A stretch of 64,000 nucleotides of DNA from an uncultured Microbulbifer sp. (GTDB taxonomy: Bacteria; Pseudomonadota; Gammaproteobacteria; Pseudomonadales; Cellvibrionaceae). Numbering within the stretch: the first letter of the stretch is position 1; each line of letters begins with the position of its first letter. This document shows positions 44,359 to 51,774 of this stretch, piece by piece. The notes beneath the pieces were generated by a model. That model worked only from the letters and a program-made list of their open reading frames with translations. It was not told where the DNA came from and did not search any database. A program made the position numbers and the translations under genes. The stretch lies in contig NZ_CANNGQ010000005.1 in the NCBI RefSeq assembly GCF_947504145.1, positions 1 to 64,000 on the forward strand. The letters run 5' to 3'.

Positions 44359-44642
44359 TAAATGTCCACCGGATAGGAGACCGAGAGATCTTCCGAGATT
44401 TCTTCAGAGGCCTCGTATTTGTCAGCGCTCTGTGCACTCTGTGCTTTGATTCTGGGTGTTTTTTTTGCGGCGGCCTTTGCGGGTTTTTCAGTGGTTTTTA
44501 CACTGACCGGCTCGGCTTTCACGGCTTGATTTTCTGCGGTCGCCTCGGTTTCTTCGGCAGTCTGTGCGCTAGCCGACACAGCAACCGGGGCCAGCAGTGA
44601 TAGGGCCAGTGCGATGGCGCCTGAAAATGTTTTGCGTTGCAT
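44358..44642 (-). CDS. Small exported Ala/Lys/Glu-rich protein in the cluster
   Basis: A 94-residue protein with a clear signal peptide (MQRKTFSGAIALALSLLAPVAVSASA, cleavage near residue 26). The mature 68 residues are low complexity, alternating acidic (ETEATAENQ) and basic (KPAKAAAKKTPRIKA) stretches, ending SEDLSVSYPVDI. It has no Cys and is probably disordered in the periplasm. It lies 57 bp after the FGE-like gene and 114 bp before the ExbB-like gene. I recognise no family; a linker or peptidoglycan-contacting role would be guesswork. Confidence 0.7.
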   Translation of the reverse strand: MQRKTFSGAIALALSLLAPVAVSASAQTAEETEATAENQAVKAEPVSVKTTEKPAKAAAKKTPRIKAQSAQSADKYEASEEISEDLSVSYPVDI

Positions 44643-44699
44643 ACCACTGCCTCCTGACGAATTTGTTGTGCGTTGCGTTGTTGCAAGCAGACGCGTGTT

Positions 44700-46790
44700 T
44701 CAGTTTACCCACCGGGCGATACGGAAGCCGATGTCGTCCCGGGCTTCGGCACCGTAGTCCCGATAGGACAGGCGAAGCTCCGTCAGGCCCGCGTGCTTCC
44801 AGCTGGAACCGCGCACCACGTGGTAGTCGCCGTCCTGTGGCCCAACGGGGTTTTCTTCCTGCTTGAGGGAAAGCCCGGTGCCGATGGTGTAAAGATCGTG
44901 AATCCATTCGGAGACGTTGCCGCCCATGTCGAACAGGCCAATATGGTTTGTGCCGAAGCTGCCTACCGGGGCGGTGGCCGCGTAGCGGTCGTTGTAGGTG
45001 CGCAGCACCGCAGGCACGATCTGTCCGGCACTGCTGTCGGCGTAGTTACCAGAGTTTTTGCCCACCGGGAGTGCATTGCCCCAGGGGAATTTGCGCATGG
45101 CGCCGCGTTCGAAACGCGCCGCCCAGGCCCATTCCGCCTCCGTGGGCATGCGGTAGCCGTTGGCACTGGCATCGAAGCCGACTACACGACCGCGCTCGCT
45201 GCGGTATACCTCTTTCAGGCCGTCCCGTGCACTCAGCCAATTGCAGAACAGGGCGGCGTCGTTCCAGCTGATGTTCACCACCGGCAGGCTGTCGTTGTCC
45301 AGGCTCACACCATTGACGTGGCTGGAACTGTGCATGCGCTGGTAGCGGCGGAATTCCCGGTTGGTTACTTCGGTAGCGCCGATATAAAAGGGCCGGGTGA
45401 GGGCAATCTTGCGCAGCACTTCATTGGCCCGGCGGCCCTGTTCGCGGCGGGACGAACCCATGGTGAATTGGGCGTTGGGGCGCATCAGCAGCATTTTTCC
45501 ACCGGCGCCGTGGGTGATCTCGGAAGGAACACCACTCCAGCGCGCCTGCTCTCCGGTGAGCAATACGGCGCGCACGGACTGTTTCAACTTGCTGGAGGGG
45601 ACAATGGTGGTGGTGTAGTCCTCGTACCCGGGTTTGCGCACGGTGATCTGGTGGCTGCGGGTTGGCAGGGTAAAGGTCTGGCCAGCGGTACCTGCCAGTT
45701 TGCCATCAACAAATACCTGGGCTTCCGGTGGACTGCTGGTGATGGAGACCTTGCCGAATACTGCGTTGAGATCCACATTCATATCGCGCATGTCGCCCGC
45801 GCGTATATCCACGGTGCGCTCAACGGTGCTGTAGCCGTCGAGGAAAAAGCGCAGCTGGTGACGATTGTTGGAGGCCAGTTCCAGATCCATCGGGGCCTGT
45901 CCGCGGTACTCGCCGTTGACGGTGACACTGGCCCCGGGCGGGTTGCTGACCACACGCAGAGTACCGTCTGCGGCATTGAGGTCCACGGTGGTGAGCGTCT
46001 GGTCTACACCGGCGGTAACCGGAACCGGGATCTGCGCGGTTTTGTGGTCTGGTAGCGAGATGTCTACCAGGCGGTCGCCCTGTACCAGCTCGGCAGTGAG
46101 GGGTGTGGTACCGAGCACTTTGCCTTCCACGCTGACGGTGGCGCCAGCCGGGTTGCTGGTGATGTGTACATTGGCCCAGGCGGGGCGGAGTTTGGCGGTG
46201 AGCGTCTGGGTATTGTCCAGCCCCTCGACCTCAATTTCCTTGCTGAACGGCAGGTAGCGCTCGGTAAGAATGGTGATGCGCTTGCGTCCGGCGGGAATGG
46301 ACGGTGCCAAGCCGTCGGTGCTGTCCACTTCCGCACCGTTGACCAGCACCCGAACCGGTACCTGAGGGTCGGTCACAACCTGAAGATGCCCGGGCAGACG
46401 TTCGAGTTTGACGGCGTGGCGGCTGTTGCTGTCACTGCTCACTTCCACTTCGCCGCTCCGGGGCAGGTAGCCGGTGGCGCTGACGGTGTAACTGTAGTGG
46501 CCGGGCAGCACCAGGTGGCCATCCCCCAGGGGCAGTGCCAGCCCACTGACGGACACGTCTGCGTCGGCGGGCTGTGTTTCGAAAATCAGCGAGCGCGCCA
46601 CCAGCAGGTAGATCAACATCAGCGCGCCCAGCAGTAGGGCGCTGGCTACGGCGATGGCTTTGGGAGACAGCAGCAGTTTGTTGCCACCAGTGGATACCGG
46701 GGCTGGGGTGAATCCGATCGGTTGAATGACGGATGCATCTTCATTTTCCGGTTCGCTGGCGCGAACGGGTACCGCTTCCTTGGCTGTCAT
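44700..46790 (-). CDS. Inner-membrane PEGA-repeat protein with FGE/SUMF1-like domain
   Basis: A 696-residue protein. The cytoplasmic N-terminus (about 1-45) holds NEDASVIQPIGF, and a TM helix follows (about 48-68). Four or more PEGA-type beta domains span about 75-420 (ANVHITSNPAGATVSVEGKVLGTTPL, LRVVSNPPGASVTVNGEYRGQAPM, VSITSSPPEAQVFVDGKLAGTAG). The last 250 residues are a formylglycine-generating-enzyme-type fold: MGSSRREQG, PVVNISWNDAALFCNWLS, GYRMPTEAEWAWAAR, FDMGGNVSEWIHD, VVRGSSW. The Cys pair that binds copper in true FGE is missing (the RGSSWKHAG..ELRLSYRD end has none), so it is probably a binding domain, not a formylglycine synthase. A 497-bp gap precedes it. Confidence 0.9.
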   Translation of the reverse strand: MTAKEAVPVRASEPENEDASVIQPIGFTPAPVSTGGNKLLLSPKAIAVASALLLGALMLIYLLVARSLIFETQPADADVSVSGLALPLGDGHLVLPGHYSYTVSATGYLPRSGEVEVSSDSNSRHAVKLERLPGHLQVVTDPQVPVRVLVNGAEVDSTDGLAPSIPAGRKRITILTERYLPFSKEIEVEGLDNTQTLTAKLRPAWANVHITSNPAGATVSVEGKVLGTTPLTAELVQGDRLVDISLPDHKTAQIPVPVTAGVDQTLTTVDLNAADGTLRVVSNPPGASVTVNGEYRGQAPMDLELASNNRHQLRFFLDGYSTVERTVDIRAGDMRDMNVDLNAVFGKVSITSSPPEAQVFVDGKLAGTAGQTFTLPTRSHQITVRKPGYEDYTTTIVPSSKLKQSVRAVLLTGEQARWSGVPSEITHGAGGKMLLMRPNAQFTMGSSRREQGRRANEVLRKIALTRPFYIGATEVTNREFRRYQRMHSSSHVNGVSLDNDSLPVVNISWNDAALFCNWLSARDGLKEVYRSERGRVVGFDASANGYRMPTEAEWAWAARFERGAMRKFPWGNALPVGKNSGNYADSSAGQIVPAVLRTYNDRYAATAPVGSFGTNHIGLFDMGGNVSEWIHDLYTIGTGLSLKQEENPVGPQDGDYHVVRGSSWKHAGLTELRLSYRDYGAEARDDIGFRIARWVN

Positions 46791-47287
46791 TTATGATTTC
46801 CTGTTACTGCGCACTTATTGGTTTTTACGTAGCTGAAATCTCTGCCGCCGGACGATGCTGTCGCATCGATTCCCTATCCGGTCCGGGCGGGTGTCTGTTC
46901 ACAAACTGGCAGAGACAACGCCGCGCATTTCAGCTTAGCCCGCTCTCGGGGCCGCAGCCTGAGGCGCGGTGTTTTTGGCGTGGCTTTCTCTGTTTTACCG
47001 ATACCGGGACGACATTTTCGTCCATTCCGAACAATGCGGTACGGGTGCAGTTCCCGGCGCGCTTTCCGGTGTAATTATCGGTTCAAGAGTGTGGGCGGGC
47101 AGTCAGAAAATCTGGAGAGATCTAGAGAGACCCGCAGACAGTGTCGTCATAAAAACCACATCAAAACCTGCTACGTAAAAACCCGGGTAACGGAGTGTTC
47201 ACAGAGGGTTCGCAGTGAACCCATGTGTAAATCCAATTCCGAATTCGTGCAGTTTTTGATCTGTCCGCGGGCAAAGGGTTTCGGGGA
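46791..47287. other. 497-bp gap inside the minus-strand cluster
   Basis: This is the largest gap in the cluster, between the TPR/PEGA and PEGA/FGE-like genes. Plus-strand frames here (46733-47390) have no recognisable family or ribosome-binding sites and are not called. A short dyad GTTCAC...GTGAAC lies near 47192-47215. The gap may hold an internal promoter for the downstream genes, but no clear hexamers are visible. Confidence 0.5.
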
Positions 47288-48853
47288 TCAGGAATTATTG
47301 GCGCTGTTAATTTTTTCCGCGCACTGGATGGTTACCACTGGCGACTCTTCAGACGGATCCACGACCAGTTCCCGGCGCACATCGCGATAACCCTGACGGG
47401 TGCCCACCACCGTATAACGCCCGGGCTTCAGCGCAATTTCCCGCTCTGCAAAGTTCCCCAGTTTTCCGACGTGGTAGATGGTCACGTTGGTGCTGGTATC
47501 GGACTGAAGTAAGACGGTAATCGGAATCAGGGATTTGGTGAGCGCTGCTTCCAACTGTTCTATCTGCCCGGAAAGTCGCGGTGTCTCCGCGTTGAGTGCG
47601 CGAGCGTCGGCCAGGACCTTGCGCGCGAACTGATTGCGTTTGCTTTGACCGAGGGTAAGCGGGTCGTCCAGTAATTCCTGAAGTTGATCATCTAACTTCG
47701 CCCGGGCCTGCGAGCGCGCCTTACCGGTCACCGCCTCCACCAGGCTGCCATCTTCGGCGATGAGTTTGCGATATTTCTCGGTGGCTTTGTGCCACTGCTC
47801 TTTCTGCTCACTTTCGGTGGCGCTGGCGAACAGGCGGTCAATTCGCGCCTGTGCGATGCCATTGTCGGCCTGGGTGATACCAACCCCGGGGTCAGAGGCG
47901 TCCGGCTTGAGTTTTCGGGCCTTGATAAAAAAGGCTTTGGCCTCATCGAACGCGCTATTGCCAATGGATGCGTAGCCAGCGGACATGGCCTCGCTGTAGT
48001 CCCGCTCGACAATGGCGGCGTTAACCCTGGTCAGTAACTCCTTGGCCGGTGTGGTATCCGGGTCCAGGCTCAGCGCCTGCTCCAGTTCGGCTTTGGCGGT
48101 ATCCAGAGCATTTTCCGAAAAGGCTTCCGCACCGGTTGTGAAGTGTGGCCAGACCTCCGGCAAGAGCTCTGCGCGGGCTTTACCTTTTACGCCGCGGGGG
48201 TGCTCTTCAGAAATGGTCAGTGCCAGATCGAATGCCTTATGGGCGGCTTCTGCGTCACCGGTATCCAGAGCTTTATGACCTTCCGCCAGGTGCTGCTCTA
48301 TACGCTCGGGAATACTGTCGCGCAGTTGTTGCATGCCCACCAATGCCAGGCGGTACTGTTCCAGTGCCTGCATGAATTTGCGCTGGCGATAAATGCCGTC
48401 GGCTTCTTCAGCCAGTGTGCGCGCGGCAAAATATTCCTCGGCGGCCCAGGTTTCCACTCGGCGCTCCAGCAGTTCTTCCTGGAGCTGAAGAATTTCCTGC
48501 AGAACCTGTTGAACCTCTCTGCGCTGGGCTGTGATCTCGGCATCGGTATACGGAGATTCTTTGACTTTTTTGGTCGCTGCGGCGGCAGCGCTACTTTCGC
48601 TGGATTTGGCTACCGTCGCCACCACAGGCTTTTCAACCATTTGTGGCAGTACCCAGAATACCCCGACAAGCGCCGCCACCATGCCGCCGCCCAAAAGTAC
48701 AGGCACCAGCTTGCTGTTTTTTTCAGATTGCGTTTGAGCGCGTTTCCCCGAACCTTTTTTGTTGGGTGTATCGCCCTCAGGGGATCCGCCAAAGGAAAAA
48801 TCGGCGGGCTGGATGACGGACTGATCTTCTGAAGATGGATCGCGGTGTTGCAT
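47288..48853 (-). CDS. Inner-membrane TPR-like protein with C-terminal PEGA-like domain
   Basis: A 521-residue protein. I start at ATG 48853 (MQHRDPSSEDQSVIQPADF). The cytoplasmic tail carries EDQSVIQPADF, matching EDASVIQPIGF of the FGE-like protein. A TM helix is at about 50-72 (LVPVLLGGGMVAALVGVFWVLP). The periplasmic part is mostly helical repeat, TPR-like (FAARTLAEEADGIYRQRKFMQALEQYRLAL; AFDEAKAFFIKARKLKPD), with strong coiled-coil propensity at about 100-140. The last 75 residues are a PEGA-like domain (TNVTIYHVGKLGNFAEREIALKPGRYTVVGTRQGYRDVRRELVV). It is likely a scaffold of the proposed envelope machine. Confidence 0.88.
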   Translation of the reverse strand: MQHRDPSSEDQSVIQPADFSFGGSPEGDTPNKKGSGKRAQTQSEKNSKLVPVLLGGGMVAALVGVFWVLPQMVEKPVVATVAKSSESSAAAAATKKVKESPYTDAEITAQRREVQQVLQEILQLQEELLERRVETWAAEEYFAARTLAEEADGIYRQRKFMQALEQYRLALVGMQQLRDSIPERIEQHLAEGHKALDTGDAEAAHKAFDLALTISEEHPRGVKGKARAELLPEVWPHFTTGAEAFSENALDTAKAELEQALSLDPDTTPAKELLTRVNAAIVERDYSEAMSAGYASIGNSAFDEAKAFFIKARKLKPDASDPGVGITQADNGIAQARIDRLFASATESEQKEQWHKATEKYRKLIAEDGSLVEAVTGKARSQARAKLDDQLQELLDDPLTLGQSKRNQFARKVLADARALNAETPRLSGQIEQLEAALTKSLIPITVLLQSDTSTNVTIYHVGKLGNFAEREIALKPGRYTVVGTRQGYRDVRRELVVDPSEESPVVTIQCAEKINSANNS

Positions 48854-48962
48854 GGTGATTCCGCTGTGTTCGCTGTTATTTTCGGTCGCCGGCCATTGCG
48901 AGGATTCTGTTCGCAAGGGCCGACGAAGGTGCTTTAACGTCAGTGAATACGCCGGGAACGAT

Positions 48963-50159
48963 TTAAATATCGCTCATGCCTCCGGTTTCCACTTCATAAA
49001 TTTCCTTCAGCAGTTCGCGCCACTGCCGGTACTGGTTTTCGACCGAGCCAGACAGGGTCACAGTGCGGTCTTCCAGTTCCACGATGCGGGGTTCCACTTC
49101 GGCTTCCATGGAATCCCCCAGTTCCTGCAGTGCCTCGATGTGCATCTTGGCTTCTGAGCGACGGTCAAACCCGCTTTTCACCAGGTAGCCACCGCCGGCG
49201 ACAGCGACGTTACCTGCCTGCCGCGCGGCACCGCCACCAGCGCCCGCGGCCGCAATACCACCGACAATGGCGGCCACACCCATGATGGTGTTGTTGCGCG
49301 CTTTGCGTTTCAGTTCGCGCATCTGTTTGACCTCTTCGTAACTCATGGCACGCCACTCCTGGTAGGGTACCTCCATGGTTTCTACAAAGGTGTCGTAATA
49401 GCCCTGCAGCGTGTCTACGAACAGGTAATCGCGTTCGCGAATCTGGCGTACGCGCATCAGCATCGGGTCGTTGTCTGCGGGCAGCGCGGTGAGCTGGTAG
49501 AGTCCGGCTTCGTCCTGCACGAGGTAGCGATCAAAGGCACCGGGAGAAAAACTCTGTGCAAATTTGATTTCGGATATGGTGCGCAATTCGGCAATGTAGT
49601 GATCGGACAAGCGCTGGCGATAAATCAGCATGTCGTTGGAAATGCGGTTGTAGACCCCCTGAAACGCATCGCCTTCAGTGTGGTGCTTGCGGTCGTACGC
49701 GTAGTGGGAGGCCTGCTCGGTATACTGCTTGGTAAACCACACCTGGCCGCGGGAATCGGTAACGGTGACGTCCACCGTAAGCGTCTCGCCGTCGGACTGC
49801 ACAATTTCACCGGTCACGGTTACATCGATGTTGGTGCGCGCGCTGGGAATGACGCGCACTGCGCCCCAGCCCTGACTGGATTGCAGTGAGTCGGCCAGAG
49901 TTACTGCAATATAGCGGGATTCCGCACGCCGCAGTTCCGGGAAAACCAGTTCGTCGTCTTCCGGTTCTTCTTCCTGCTCAAGCCCGGCATTGAACTGTAC
50001 GATGCCCACATCCAGCAGTCGGTTTTCCGCAATGGTGGTGTCTTCCACTGTGAGTGGGGTGTAGGCGGTGGTGCGCACTTCCGTGGTTGTGCAGCCCACC
50101 AGTGTCAGCAGGCTCAGCGCCAGCGTGCAAAGGGTTGTGCGTGTGTGCGAGAAAAACAT
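48963..50159 (-). CDS. Lipoprotein with Gly/Ala-rich hydrophobic stretch, in the cluster
   Basis: A 398-residue lipoprotein (MFFSHTRTTLCTLALSLLTLVGC, Cys23). About 40-150 resemble periplasmic alpha/beta domains of outer-membrane assembly lipoproteins (LLDVGIVQFNAGLEQEEEPEDDELVFPELRRAESRYIAVTLADSLQSS, DVTVTDSRGQVWFTKQY). A glycine-zipper-like hydrophobic stretch (NTIMGVAAIVGGIAAAGAGGGAARQAGNVAVAGGGYLV, about 293-330) could insert in a membrane or oligomerise. The C-terminus is helical with a VELEDRTVTLSGSVENQYRQWRELL end. It starts 40 bp after the Ser-rich lipoprotein gene. Family unknown to me. Confidence 0.85.
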   Translation of the reverse strand: MFFSHTRTTLCTLALSLLTLVGCTTTEVRTTAYTPLTVEDTTIAENRLLDVGIVQFNAGLEQEEEPEDDELVFPELRRAESRYIAVTLADSLQSSQGWGAVRVIPSARTNIDVTVTGEIVQSDGETLTVDVTVTDSRGQVWFTKQYTEQASHYAYDRKHHTEGDAFQGVYNRISNDMLIYRQRLSDHYIAELRTISEIKFAQSFSPGAFDRYLVQDEAGLYQLTALPADNDPMLMRVRQIRERDYLFVDTLQGYYDTFVETMEVPYQEWRAMSYEEVKQMRELKRKARNNTIMGVAAIVGGIAAAGAGGGAARQAGNVAVAGGGYLVKSGFDRRSEAKMHIEALQELGDSMEAEVEPRIVELEDRTVTLSGSVENQYRQWRELLKEIYEVETGGMSDI

Positions 50160-50199
50160 GGCAATACTCTCTCTCTAGTGTCCCTGATGAATACTCATC

Positions 50200-51618
50200 T
50201 CATTTCTGTGATTTTTTATATTTCCGGTACTCTTCCCAGAGCCGCTCTCTTAATTCCGGATCCGATTCGCGGGTGGCGGCCTCGCGGATCTGGCGTGCGA
50301 CGACATCGTCGTCATCACCGGTAGGTACATCCGCCGGCACTACCGTGGCGGTATTGGTGTGGTTGTATTCGCCCTTGCGACCCTTGGTGGGAAGGCCCGG
50401 GCCGGTAGCCTGACCACTGGAATTGTTCTGCTCCGGGCCGCTGCCACCTTCACCGCCACCGGCGGGAGGTGCGGGTGGCCCGGGGGGTAGTTCCGCTTCG
50501 GCGGACTGGATTAAATCTTCCAGAGATTCGCCGGGCGGCACTTCGTCTTCCGCGGCTGCCTGTTCCTCGGCGGATGCGGGGCGATCGCGCACATAGTCGC
50601 GCTCACGCAAGATCATGCCGTCGTAACTGGCCATGGTGGATTCAAACTGGCCTTCCAGTTCCGCCACCCGCTCTGCGGAACTGGTGGGCGCCTCATTGGG
50701 GGCGCTGCTGCCACCACTGGGAGGGCTGCCGGCGCTGGATGCGCTGGCGGGCGCTCCGCCGCTACTGGGTTGCCCACCTGCCGAGGCGCTGGCCTGTCCC
50801 CCACTCTGGGCACTGGCTGGTGCGCCGCTTGCGGAAGAGTTACTTGAAGGCGAACTACTGGACGGCGAGCTGCTGGAGGCGCTGCTTGGCGCGCTGCTGC
50901 TCGAAGAGGCACTGGCCGACGAACTGCTGCTTGACGATGCACTGCTCGAAGAGCTGGCCGAAGAACTGGACGAGGAGCTTGACGAAGAACTGCTGCTCGC
51001 GGTTTTTTCCTCTTCGGAGAAGTCGATTTCTTCCGGCGGCTCACCCTCGTTGTTAGAGGAGGGGTCCGGTGGCATGCGGGATTCTTCCGAGCGCTGGTCG
51101 GAGTCGCTGTATACCGGCGTCGATGAATTGCTACTGGCCGTCGGGTCTTCAGCGCTGCTGCTGGAGGAGCGCGAGCGGCGTTTGGATTCTTCGCCGTCGC
51201 GCGAGGCAGTGCTGGATTCCTTGCTGGAGCGGTCGCCGGACTCGATGCTCGGGAAAGAAGTGTTCGGCTGCGCCTGGCTACTGGACGTCGACATGCTCGG
51301 GCTGCGGCTGCTGCTCGGCGAACTTGGTGACGGCATACTGCTGGCAGTCGACGGGCTCGACTGCGACTTGCTCGAAGACGAACTGGAAGATTGTGACTGT
51401 GATTGTGACTGCGACTGTGAGGGGCTGGACGAGCTCGACTTCGACTGCTGTTGCGGCTGCGCCGGCGGTTGTTGCTGGGTCTGCTGGTTTTTGCAGCCGC
51501 TGATGACCGCGGCCATTACCACTACAGAGGCCAGAGTCTGCCAGCGTAAACCGATGGATTTATCATCGGTGTTTTTTGAATGTCGGGTAAAGCGTTGTGC
51601 GATCGTCCGTAATGCCAT
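50200..51618 (-). CDS. Ser-rich low-complexity lipoprotein
   Basis: A 472-residue protein whose long N-region leads to a lipobox (ASVVVMAAVISGC, Cys42). Residues about 60-320 are low complexity, with poly-Ser, Ser-Gln, Ser-Pro and Ser-Ala runs broken by acidic segments. The C-terminal 150 residues are ordered (SSAERVAELEGQFESTMASYDGMILRERDYVRDRPASAEEQAAAEDE; REAATRESDPELRERLWEEYRKYKKSQK). AGGAG precedes the ATG. The Ser tract is likely a flexible spacer from the outer membrane across the periplasm or onto the surface, as in surface lipoproteins. A 441-codon frame on the other strand is a compositional shadow. It is the most extreme composition in the window. Confidence 0.88.
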   Translation of the reverse strand: MALRTIAQRFTRHSKNTDDKSIGLRWQTLASVVVMAAVISGCKNQQTQQQPPAQPQQQSKSSSSSPSQSQSQSQSQSSSSSSSKSQSSPSTASSMPSPSSPSSSRSPSMSTSSSQAQPNTSFPSIESGDRSSKESSTASRDGEESKRRSRSSSSSAEDPTASSNSSTPVYSDSDQRSEESRMPPDPSSNNEGEPPEEIDFSEEEKTASSSSSSSSSSSSSASSSSSASSSSSSSASASSSSSAPSSASSSSPSSSSPSSNSSASGAPASAQSGGQASASAGGQPSSGGAPASASSAGSPPSGGSSAPNEAPTSSAERVAELEGQFESTMASYDGMILRERDYVRDRPASAEEQAAAEDEVPPGESLEDLIQSAEAELPPGPPAPPAGGGEGGSGPEQNNSSGQATGPGLPTKGRKGEYNHTNTATVVPADVPTGDDDDVVARQIREAATRESDPELRERLWEEYRKYKKSQK

Positions 51619-51774
51619 GAGTTATCTCCTGATGCGTTCACGGGCCGCGGCGGAATCGCGGCGGCCCGTATTGCTCCTTGCTTGTTCGACAGTTTTCATC
51701 GGTGCGGGTTTTGTAGGCAGAATTAATCTACTGCCAGTTTTTCCCGCGTCCCAAATCAAACCAACTTCGCTACA

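Noticed and set aside
44240-44437. 65-codon minus frame across the 12-bp repeats
   Set aside because: Pro/Glu/Thr repeat arises from the tandem 12-mers; it overlaps the 94-residue protein gene, which has a clear signal peptide.
44673-46055. 460-codon plus-strand frame opposite the PEGA/FGE-like gene
   Set aside because: No recognisable domain, and it covers a clearly real minus-strand gene.
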